Part shown: positions 1 through 6,762 of the stretch, piece after piece
Numbering within the stretch: the first letter of the stretch is position 1
Layout: the number at the start of each line of letters is the position of its first letter
Assembly (NCBI GenBank): GCA_964459305.1
Contig: CAYWNA010000411.1
Span: forward strand, 1-8,027
Length of the DNA stretch: 8,027 nucleotides
Direction of reading: 5' to 3'
Origin: CAYWNA01 sp964459305
GTDB lineage: Bacteria; Planctomycetota; Planctomycetia; Pirellulales; Pirellulaceae
The notes under the pieces: generated by a model
What the model saw: only the letters and a program-made list of their open reading frames with translations
What the model was told of the DNA's origin: nothing
Databases searched by the model: none
Program-made: the position numbers and the translations under genes

Positions 1-655
1 CCAGCGGCGTGTTCAGGTCGATCAGCCCCACCTTCTTCTCTTTCGCAACGGCCTTTACGACGGCGATAAGTTCCTGCAAACGTGGCTTTCGAGTTTCAAG
101 ATCAGCCTTGCGTTTGGTGCTCCGGCCGGGTGTTTCCAGCACCATCGGCGTCGGGGCACAGAGCCACACGGTCGGCTTGGAAGGAAACGCCCGGAGCGAG
201 TCGATCAGATCGCGGCAGTCCGCTGGAAACTCATCCTTATGATCCCAGCAGCGGCGAGCGCCGCTGCAGGTGTCATTGGTGCCCAGGCTGACGATTACAA
301 CATCGGGGTTCGACTTTTCGATCCGGCCAAGCTGGCTCCAGACATTCGGCCGTCCCTTGCGGATCAGCGTGCAGCTTCCGACGCCGAAGTTCGTGACCTC
401 CACACCGTCACCGAGCAGTCTCTGCAACTGGGCCGGGTACGAGTCCGTCGCCCTGTTCTTCAGACGTGCCCCATGGGTAATACTGTCGCCCACGCACGCG
501 ATCCGAATCCTCTCCGACGGCTCCTCGGGCTGCTCGGCCATCGCCGATGGCAAGGCGAACCACATTGCCGACGCAAGGATCGCTGGAATACTTGCGTTCG
601 CCGCCGCTGGCAGGCTCATCAGCAACGCACAGCACGTGATTAACTCTCTCTTCAT
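1..655 (-). CDS. Secreted SGNH/GDSL-family hydrolase, probable carbohydrate esterase (3' end cut by window edge)
   Basis: The frame opens with ATG at 655 and stays open for 218 codons to the left edge, so the C-terminus is missing. The catalytic core is clear. Block I is CVGDSITHG at residues 54-62, with S58 as the expected nucleophile. Block II is NFGVGSC at 89-95, with a Gly as the usual oxyanion-hole residue. Block III is SLGTNDT at 123-129, with N127 as the other oxyanion-hole residue. The C-terminal DxxH block that completes the triad lies beyond the window. The pattern, including the KDEFPADCRDLIDSLRAFP stretch, resembles secreted acetylxylan, rhamnogalacturonan or sialate O-acetylesterase-like members; the actual ester substrate cannot be read from sequence. 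Residues 1-40 are hydrophobic and end in PSAMA before EQPEE, so export through a long Sec signal is likely. AAGGA sits 7 bases before the ATG, which supports this start. The gene begins 50 bases after the triheme gene stop and is probably co-transcribed with it. Confidence 0.88.
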   Translation of the reverse strand, partial: MKRELITCCALLMSLPAAANASIPAILASAMWFALPSAMAEQPEEPSERIRIACVGDSITHGARLKNRATDSYPAQLQRLLGDGVEVTNFGVGSCTLIRKGRPNVWSQLGRIEKSNPDVVIVSLGTNDTCSGARRCWDHKDEFPADCRDLIDSLRAFPSKPTVWLCAPTPMVLETPGRSTKRKADLETRKPRLQELIAVVKAVAKEKKVGLIDLNTPL

Positions 656-656
656 G

Positions 657-683
657 ATCAGTTCCTTTCGTAAAGAAACCGAC
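657..683 (-). promoter_or_regulatory. Hairpin sequestering the ribosome binding site of the SGNH hydrolase gene
   Basis: On the minus strand, bases 683-672 (GTCGGTTTCTTT) can pair with 668-657 (AAAGGAACTGAT) around a three-base loop, ACG. This gives 12 uninterrupted pairs, three of them G-U wobbles. The right arm contains the AAGGA Shine-Dalgarno sequence and ends two bases before the ATG at 655. Folding would therefore hide the translation start. There is no U-tract after the stem, so it does not look like an intrinsic terminator. A regulatory role is inference; the stem is AU- and wobble-rich and may be only moderately stable. Confidence 0.4.
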
Positions 684-705
684 AGTACGGACCACTTGAC
701 TGTGG

Positions 706-3645
706 CTACGGCAGGACGGCAAAGCCGGACATGTCGGCGCGGGGACGCTCTTTGAGCAACTCCTGGATGGGTCGGAAGACGTCCAACAGCTTCTGGTAGT
801 CGGGATCTTCCTTCGACTGAAAGACCGCCTGGCCGCATTTCTCGGTCCCGCCGGCCCCTTTGGCCAAGGGGGCCAGCATGAAGTTGTTGTTCTGTGGTTT
901 GAGCATCCGCGTATAGAACTTTCGCGGGACGCCCTTGTCGTGGCATCCGGCGCATCGCCGCGCAGCGACTTCCTTGAGCGTCGCGTCGAGCCCGGCGGGC
1001 ATCATCCGCCGGCTGCCCAGCCGCCGCTTGTGGTTCGACGACGACGTGCCGTAGTAAGGCACGTTCAAGTCGAGCCACAGGTAGACGCGGCGTCGGTCGA
1101 CGTCGGCCACGTCGACTTGCGGCTTGCCGTCGGAGTCGGGGTGTCCGCTGCGGATGATCTCGGCGAGCTTGCTGGCCGGGCTGCCCCAGCGGCGCGGTGC
1201 GATTTCCAGCACGTTATGACCGGCGCCGTTGATCGTCCAGATCCATTCGGCATAGGGGCTCATGCCGCGCGTGGCGTCGCCGCCCGGCCCGACCGGACTG
1301 CCGTGATGGATCCAGCGGTTCTCGGACTGGGTGCCGGTTCGTGCCAGGATGTCGTACGAGACGTTGAAGAAGTCGGTCTTGTCGCCGGTCAGGTCGACAT
1401 TGCCGGGCTGCTCGCGCTCGTTGTGGCACTCGATGCAGTACTTATCGAACACCGGCTGCACGACCTGATCGTAACTGAATCCTACGAGTCCCCACTCGGG
1501 CGGAGTCAGCTCCTGGGGCTTGCCACGCATGGCCAACTGGCGCACGGAGTTCAATACGACCGAGTTGCGGTCCGCGTGGCACCCGACGCAGCCCTGCACT
1601 TCGCCCGGCATCAGGTGCGTGAAGCTCCGCATCCGCTGCAGCGCCCGGCCTTCGGCGTCGAGGGCCATGAAGTAGATCGGCACCTCGGAGGGGACCTTGA
1701 ATGCTGCGGCTCCGTTCTCGTCGACGTCGGCGAAGCCCCAGAGCTTCTTCGGCGCATAGGTGGCGCCGCAGGAGACCAGCGGAAACTGGAACCCGAACAC
1801 AGCGATATTCCGCATGTGCGAGCCGTCGGGCGTGAGGTTGTTCTGCGGCGAGTGCGTGCTCTTCTCAATCTCCTGCACCACGGCGATCTGCTTGATTTCG
1901 CCCCGCTTCACGTGCGGCTCCAGCCCGTTGTAGACGTCTTGCATGAAGACCGTGGCCCACTCGCCCGAAACGCTCCCGTCCTCGGGCAGCACGACGGAGC
2001 GATCCATCGTTGTGCCGGTGAGCACCGGGGGCGTCGGGGTCTTGCGAATCGGCTGCGCGCTGTAGAAGCCCATCCCGTCTTGCGGATGCAAGAGCGTAAT
2101 GACGTTGGCGTCGAAGTCGCGGAGTTGCACGGCCCCGCTTTTGGCGACGAGGAATTTGTTGTCCCCCAGGGCAAACGGTTTTTCGTACGGACCTCGCAAC
2201 CCGTTGCCATACACTCCGCTGAACCGATAGAGTTCGATCTCCGGCGTGAGGTTGGTGACGGCCTCTTTGGCGTTGGCGCCCTTGGCCGGATCGATCAGCA
2301 CGATGCCGCCGCGGCAGGGCCCGTTGTGGTTGGTCGCCGTGGCCACGATCTTGTCCGTGCCGGGAACCGGTTGCGCGTCCATGAATGTGCCGGGCGCCAG
2401 AACGCGATTGCCGTAGAAACCCGACAGGGCCGTGCCGTCGGGGTTGATGGCCCACAGGCTCTGGATGGGGCAGGCTGCCCGGTCCACATACTCCCAACGC
2501 GTGTAGATGATTCGCCCGTCGTTGAGCACCGAGGGGGTGAAGTCCATCAGGTAATTCGACGAGAGCCGTTTCTGGTTCTTCCCGTCGCGGTCCATGCGGT
2601 AAACGACCGGCGAGGTGACCACGTAGCAATAGGCGTAGGCCGGTTTGCGGTCGGAGATGAAGGCGATGCCGCCGTCGGGCAGCCAACTCGGATCGAGGTT
2701 GTTGTACGAGCCGTGGGTCAGTTGTGTCAGGCCGGTGCCGTCGATGTTGATCTTGAAGACGTGGTAGTTGCTCTTTTCGTCCGTGTAGCACGAGATGTCT
2801 TCGATGTGGGCGACCGGGCGAGAGGCGAGGTGCCCGCCGCGACGCAGCGCGAAGACCACTTCCTTGCCGTCGTACGACAGATCGGCCGTGGTGATCATGC
2901 CCTCGCCGACGTCGAAGATGCACTTCAGTTCGCCGCCCACTTCGCTGGGCGAGAAGACGTACAGCCCGCCGCCGGGGCGGAACCCCTCGACGTGATAGAC
3001 GTAGACGTGCGAGATGTCCAGCGGCTTGCGTTTGACCAGCAGAATGTCCTCGAATCCCAGCTTGCCGTCGAGCAACGTGTTGCGTAGGGCTTGGGCCTCG
3101 GGCGTCTTCTCTTGCGGCGGAATCCGCATCTCGGCCAATTGTTTCTCGGTCACCGGCGCCGCGTACACGGCGATCTCGGCCGCTCCGGGGTTTGGCGACG
3201 TGGGATGCGAGGAAAGGAATTCAATGCGGATCTTCGCAACCTGTTGTTTCGGAAAATTGATCCTCTGCGGTCCGCGACGATGCTCCAGCGTGCCCCGAAC
3301 CACCGGCTTCGCGTCGTCGTTCAGGTAGACCTCATAGTCCTTGAAACTCTCCAGCAACGCGCTGGTCATCCGGGCGTAGTAGATGATCTGGGTCGCCTCG
3401 ACCGGCTGATCCCACTGGAGCGTGAACCACCCCGTCTGCGTCCCCCTGACCGCCCAGTCGCCTTCCCGGTTGAACGCCGACGGAACGGTACCGCCGATGG
3501 CCATCTCCGCCCGGTATTCACCGCTGAACTCGCTGCTGGCTGCGACCTTCGCCTTTCGGGCAAGGTTGTCGGGCTCTTCGGCCCGGGCATCGACCACGCC
3601 GATCGTCGCCAGGATAGCCATTGCAATCATCCAAGTTTTTCGCAT
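706..3645 (-). CDS. HzsA-related secreted triheme c-type cytochrome with discoidin and beta-propeller domains (copy A)
   Basis: This 979-residue protein has a Sec signal at residues 1-22 (hydrophobic core, cleavage after ARA), so it should act outside the cytoplasm. Residues 27-163 look like an F5/8 type C (discoidin) domain, opening NLARKAKVAASSEF. Residues 200-540 carry TolB/WD40-like propeller blades, for example DPSWLPDGGIAFISDR, FTPSVLNDGRIIYTRWEY and QSLWAINPDGT. Residues 540-700 match the hydrazine synthase alpha middle domain, with FKVPSEVPIYF and RMRSFTH before haem motif CVGCH (686-690). Two more haem motifs follow: CIECH (737-741), in a segment like the planctomycete cytochrome C family, and CAGCH (898-902). 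HzsA itself has two haems, so one is extra. The function is probably redox or electron transfer; hydrazine synthesis is not supported because no beta or gamma subunit is in view. AGAGAGGA with 7-base spacing supports the ATG at 3645. Sampled lines look richer in GC than copy B. Domain calls rest on pattern recognition, not a profile search. Confidence 0.87.
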   Translation of the reverse strand: MRKTWMIAMAILATIGVVDARAEEPDNLARKAKVAASSEFSGEYRAEMAIGGTVPSAFNREGDWAVRGTQTGWFTLQWDQPVEATQIIYYARMTSALLESFKDYEVYLNDDAKPVVRGTLEHRRGPQRINFPKQQVAKIRIEFLSSHPTSPNPGAAEIAVYAAPVTEKQLAEMRIPPQEKTPEAQALRNTLLDGKLGFEDILLVKRKPLDISHVYVYHVEGFRPGGGLYVFSPSEVGGELKCIFDVGEGMITTADLSYDGKEVVFALRRGGHLASRPVAHIEDISCYTDEKSNYHVFKINIDGTGLTQLTHGSYNNLDPSWLPDGGIAFISDRKPAYAYCYVVTSPVVYRMDRDGKNQKRLSSNYLMDFTPSVLNDGRIIYTRWEYVDRAACPIQSLWAINPDGTALSGFYGNRVLAPGTFMDAQPVPGTDKIVATATNHNGPCRGGIVLIDPAKGANAKEAVTNLTPEIELYRFSGVYGNGLRGPYEKPFALGDNKFLVAKSGAVQLRDFDANVITLLHPQDGMGFYSAQPIRKTPTPPVLTGTTMDRSVVLPEDGSVSGEWATVFMQDVYNGLEPHVKRGEIKQIAVVQEIEKSTHSPQNNLTPDGSHMRNIAVFGFQFPLVSCGATYAPKKLWGFADVDENGAAAFKVPSEVPIYFMALDAEGRALQRMRSFTHLMPGEVQGCVGCHADRNSVVLNSVRQLAMRGKPQELTPPEWGLVGFSYDQVVQPVFDKYCIECHNEREQPGNVDLTGDKTDFFNVSYDILARTGTQSENRWIHHGSPVGPGGDATRGMSPYAEWIWTINGAGHNVLEIAPRRWGSPASKLAEIIRSGHPDSDGKPQVDVADVDRRRVYLWLDLNVPYYGTSSSNHKRRLGSRRMMPAGLDATLKEVAARRCAGCHDKGVPRKFYTRMLKPQNNNFMLAPLAKGAGGTEKCGQAVFQSKEDPDYQKLLDVFRPIQELLKERPRADMSGFAVLP

Positions 3646-3740
3646 CGTTCGATCCTCTCTGGAATTTGGTCAAACTACCGTGCCAGCAACGATAGCCAAC
3701 AGGCCTACGTTCATACAGTCCATGGTCGCAACAGAGACAC
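3646..3740 (-). other. 95-base gap between the two HzsA-related genes, with an imperfect hairpin
   Basis: This is the longest gap in the window. Around 3711-3688 the minus strand reads AACGTAGGCC, then TGTT, then GGCTATCGTT. It can form a stem of about nine pairs interrupted by two single-base bulges. No T-run follows, so termination here is doubtful and read-through from copy B into copy A seems more likely. I see no convincing -35/-10 promoter pair. Confidence 0.3.
3653..3660 (-). promoter_or_regulatory. Shine-Dalgarno sequence of copy A
   Basis: The minus strand reads AGAGAGGA, ending 7 bases before the ATG at 3645. It fixes this ATG as the start, which is also where the signal peptide MRKTWMIAMAIL begins. 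Confidence 0.7.
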
Positions 3741-6707
3741 TTATGGAACGTCGCAGGTGGGCAGGCCTGGGCGTGCGTTTTTGTGTGGGACATACTCGGA
3801 ACCCGGGAAGTCGATCCGTGGGCGCTCGGCCATCAGTTTTGTGATCGGCTCGAAAGTCTTCAGGATGGCCTGGTAATCGGGATCGTCCTTTGACAAGAAT
3901 GTCGCTTTGCCGCAGGCTTCCGTTCCGCCTGCCGACTTGGCCAGCGGCGCGAGGAGGAAATCGTTGTCCTCGATTTTGGTGATACGCGTATAGAACGTGT
4001 GCGGTACCCGCTGGTGACATTCGGCGCACCGTTTTTGCCTCACGCCCTCGAGAACCTTGTCCAGATTGCCGGGCTTCATCCACCTGCTTCCCTGCCTGTC
4101 GGGATGGTTTGTCCTGGAATCCTTGTAATAGGGAACATTCAGATCCATCCAGGCCAGTGCGCGGCGCATGGATGTTTCGTCCATTGCAAAACGCTTCTTT
4201 CCATCCTCGTCCGGATGGCCGCTGAGGATTATTTCGGTCAGCTTGCTCGGGTAGGCGCCCCAGGTGCGTGGTTCGATCATCAATATGTTCTGTTCGGCAC
4301 CGTTGATACTCGAAATCCACTTGACGTAAGGATTCCGGCCGACCGCGGCCAGGCTGCGGACCCCGTGCAGGAACGGGTTCGTTTCGCCATGTGTTCCTTT
4401 CCTGGCGAGATGCTCGTAGGAGACATTCCAAAAATCGGTTTTATCACCCGTCAGGTCGACCCGGCCCGGTTGTTCGCGTGCGTTGTGACATTCGATGCAG
4501 TACTTGTCCCACACCGGCTGTACGATCGATGAATAGTCGAATTTCCTGCGTCCCCATTCCGGTTCCATAAGTTCTTCCGGCTCACGAAGGGAGGCGGCTA
4601 CCTGCTTGTCGCCGGCAGATGACTCGGCGTAGTTGCGGTCGGCATGACAGCCGATACAGCTCTGTCGCTCGCCGCGTTGGAAATGCGTAAGCGAACGCAT
4701 CCTCTGTACGGCCCGGCCTTCCTTATCCAGTGCGAGAAAGTAGATCGGGACTTCGGAAGGCACTTTGAAATGGGCCGATCCGTCTTCTTCCACTGTGGCG
4801 TATCCCCACAGCTTCTTAGCCGCGTAGGTTGCACCACAGGAGACGAGCGGAAATTGGTGTCCAAAACAGCCCTTGTATGGTGCAAAGTCTCCTTTTTCAA
4901 CTTCCTCGACAACGGCCAACTGCTTAATTTCACCGCGTTCTACATCGGACTCCAGGCCGTTATAAACATCCATCATGACAACCGTTCCCCATGGCTCATG
5001 TTCGCCCCCCGGTAGCGTGGAACGAATAACAGGCGGGCTTTTGACCTTGCGTATCGGAACGGGAGAGAAGAATCCCATACTTCCTTCAGGCTTCTTTACC
5101 GTGACGTTCTCTGTGCCATCATAGTCGCGCAGTAATATCGTGCCGAGTCTTGAAACAACGAAGTATTCTTCATCTATGGGAAAGGGGTTCTCGTAGGGGC
5201 CTTTGTTTAGTAGCGCGTTTCCATAGGTTGTCGCTGTCGTGACCGACGGTACGTGTATTTCCGGAGTGATATTCGTTATCCCCTCCTGCGCATTCGCGCC
5301 GAAGGAAGGATCGATAACGCCCAGCGCACCGCGGCAGCACCCGTTGTGTCCGGTCATGACACAGAGAACTTTGCGCGTGTCGCCGATGGAGCGCGATTCC
5401 ATGAAGGTGCCCGGTTCCAACACGCGGTTGCCGAAGAAACCCTCCGACAGCGTGCCGTCGGGCCTGAGTGTCCACAGGCTCTGGATCGGGCAGGCCGGGC
5501 GGTCGACGTATTCCCAGCGGCTGTAAATGACTCTTCCGTCGTTCAGCACACTTGGCGTGAAATCGTTAAGGTATCCGTGTGACATCTTGAATACGTTGGA
5601 GCCGTCCCTCTCCATGCGATACAGAAGTGGCGACGAACTGGTCCAACAGTAGGCATAGGACAGTTTCCGGTCGGACAGGAACACGACTCCGCCGTCCGGC
5701 AGCCAACTGGCGTTGAAGTTATTCGAATGATGGTCCGTCAAAAGTACGAGCTTTCGGTCCTTCAGGTTCATCCGATAGACCTGGTACTTCGAATCACGAT
5801 CCACAACCATATGGTTCAGGTGCGTGGATCCGTGCTGTATCTTGCACAGATGTTCGGTCGGCGTCGGCTTCTTCTTGTAGCTGAACAGGATTTCCGTCGC
5901 GTCGTAGGAAAGACAGCAGTCCATCACCATGCCGCCCTCGGCATCGAAGATCTTTTCCAGCTTGCCGCCGTCTTCGCCCGGCGTGAAGATATGGATACCG
6001 CCGCCGGGCTTGAAGCTCTCGACGTGGTAGACATAGACGTGGCTGATATTATAGGGGTGCCGCTCAATGAGCAGCATCTGGTTGAAGCCCAGCTTGCCGG
6101 CAAAGAGCTTCGCTTCCAGTTCGGGGGAGTCATAAGGCATGCCGCCCAGGCCGGCCAGCGGCTTCAATGCGATGAATTTTCCCAGCGCCTCCGCGGTCGG
6201 CGGGGTGGAATAGACCTCGATCTCCGACGCACCGGGATTCAAGCAGTCGTGATGACTGATGAATTTCAGCGTCATCTTGGACGATGTGACACTCTGCGCC
6301 AGAGTGATTCGCTGGGGCCCATGTCCCGACTTGAAGCTCGCCTTGATCGCGGGCTCCTGGGCATCGCCGAAGTAGACTTCGCAGTCCTTGAAAGTTTCGA
6401 TCGCCGTGCCCGACCGTCCGTAGTAGACGATTTCCGAGATGTCCACGGGCGCATCCCACGACATGGTCAACTCAACACCATCAGGATGGTTGTTGCCTTT
6501 TGCCGCCCATTCCTTACCGGCGGCGTTCTGGTCCCTGGCTTCCGGGATGATTCCATCGGCAGCGAACTTCGCAAGGAACAAAGCGTCGAATTCGGATGTG
6601 GCAGTGACCTTCGCCTTCCGCGCCAGGTTTTCCGGCTTCTCCTCCGCCGCCACGGCGGTGATGGCCATCCCTGTCACAAGCAAGATACTCAGCAGTTTAG
6701 CGTACAT
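3741..6707 (-). CDS. HzsA-related secreted triheme c-type cytochrome with discoidin and beta-propeller domains (copy B)
   Basis: This 988-residue paralogue of the next gene aligns with it along the full length. A Sec signal covers residues 1-20 (hydrophobic core, then AVA before AEEK). Residues 27-167 form a discoidin-like domain opening NLARKAKVTATSEF. Residues 208-560 hold TolB-like propeller blades, such as NASWLPDGGVVFLSDR and FTPSVLNDGRVIYSRWEY. The HzsA-type middle domain follows (FPLVSCGATYA, FKVPSEVPIYF, RMRSLTH). Haem motifs are CIGCH (684-688), CIECH (737-741) and CAECH (894-898). The C-terminus carries the shared LAPLAKSAGGTEACG stretch, then ends about 14 residues later than copy A with a tail containing an extra Cys (C985). 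It should be periplasmic or surface-located and redox-active; the substrate is unknown. Vicinal cysteines at 264-265 and 457-458 are not paired this way in copy A. AAGGAG lies 9 bases before the ATG at 6707. The gene starts 55 bases after the HEAT gene stop. Confidence 0.87.
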   Translation of the reverse strand: MYAKLLSILLVTGMAITAVAAEEKPENLARKAKVTATSEFDALFLAKFAADGIIPEARDQNAAGKEWAAKGNNHPDGVELTMSWDAPVDISEIVYYGRSGTAIETFKDCEVYFGDAQEPAIKASFKSGHGPQRITLAQSVTSSKMTLKFISHHDCLNPGASEIEVYSTPPTAEALGKFIALKPLAGLGGMPYDSPELEAKLFAGKLGFNQMLLIERHPYNISHVYVYHVESFKPGGGIHIFTPGEDGGKLEKIFDAEGGMVMDCCLSYDATEILFSYKKKPTPTEHLCKIQHGSTHLNHMVVDRDSKYQVYRMNLKDRKLVLLTDHHSNNFNASWLPDGGVVFLSDRKLSYAYCWTSSSPLLYRMERDGSNVFKMSHGYLNDFTPSVLNDGRVIYSRWEYVDRPACPIQSLWTLRPDGTLSEGFFGNRVLEPGTFMESRSIGDTRKVLCVMTGHNGCCRGALGVIDPSFGANAQEGITNITPEIHVPSVTTATTYGNALLNKGPYENPFPIDEEYFVVSRLGTILLRDYDGTENVTVKKPEGSMGFFSPVPIRKVKSPPVIRSTLPGGEHEPWGTVVMMDVYNGLESDVERGEIKQLAVVEEVEKGDFAPYKGCFGHQFPLVSCGATYAAKKLWGYATVEEDGSAHFKVPSEVPIYFLALDKEGRAVQRMRSLTHFQRGERQSCIGCHADRNYAESSAGDKQVAASLREPEELMEPEWGRRKFDYSSIVQPVWDKYCIECHNAREQPGRVDLTGDKTDFWNVSYEHLARKGTHGETNPFLHGVRSLAAVGRNPYVKWISSINGAEQNILMIEPRTWGAYPSKLTEIILSGHPDEDGKKRFAMDETSMRRALAWMDLNVPYYKDSRTNHPDRQGSRWMKPGNLDKVLEGVRQKRCAECHQRVPHTFYTRITKIEDNDFLLAPLAKSAGGTEACGKATFLSKDDPDYQAILKTFEPITKLMAERPRIDFPGSEYVPHKNARPGLPTCDVP

Positions 6708-6716
6708 GGTTTTTCG

Positions 6717-6722
6717 CTCCTT
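6717..6722 (-). promoter_or_regulatory. Shine-Dalgarno sequence of copy B
   Basis: The minus strand reads AAGGAG, the strongest ribosome binding site in the window, 9 bases before the ATG at 6707. The spacer is A-rich (CGAAAAACC). It supports the chosen start and suggests efficient translation of this copy. Confidence 0.75.
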
Positions 6723-6762
6723 TTGATCTCGTGGTACACATAGTCGGGGGTATCATTCGACG

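Noticed and set aside
629..637. Lipoprotein box in the SGNH hydrolase N-terminus (LITCC, residues 5-9)
   Set aside because: The residue before the first Cys is Thr, not Gly, Ala or Ser, and it lies too early, before the hydrophobic core, for a lipobox.
656..705. Rho-independent terminator between copy A and the SGNH hydrolase
   Set aside because: The stem is followed directly by the start codon and not by a T-run, so a translational role fits better.
940..3087. Plus-strand open frame of 715 codons opposite copy A
   Set aside because: It lies wholly antisense to a gene with signal peptide, domains and haem motifs. Its product is rich in Arg, Val, Asp and His without domain-like pattern, as expected for the mirror frame of GC-rich coding DNA.
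3670..3723. Possible 17-codon hydrophobic leader peptide (MDCMNVGLLAIVAGTVV) in the gap between copies B and A
   Set aside because: No Shine-Dalgarno sequence precedes it and so short a frame is expected by chance.
3670..4431. Minus-strand open frame of 253 codons overlapping the end of copy B
   Set aside because: It runs in another frame through the conserved haem-binding tail of copy B, and its composition is low-complexity Arg/Gly/Gln.
706..6707. True hydrazine synthase alpha subunit (hzsA)
   Set aside because: There are three haem motifs rather than two, an added discoidin-like domain, Asn at the position of the recalled Tyr ligand, two copies, and no beta or gamma subunit nearby. Only an HzsA-related label is justified.
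5727..6743. Plus-strand open frame of 338 codons opposite the start of copy B
   Set aside because: Antisense shadow of the signal peptide, discoidin-like and propeller coding region, with no recognisable motif.
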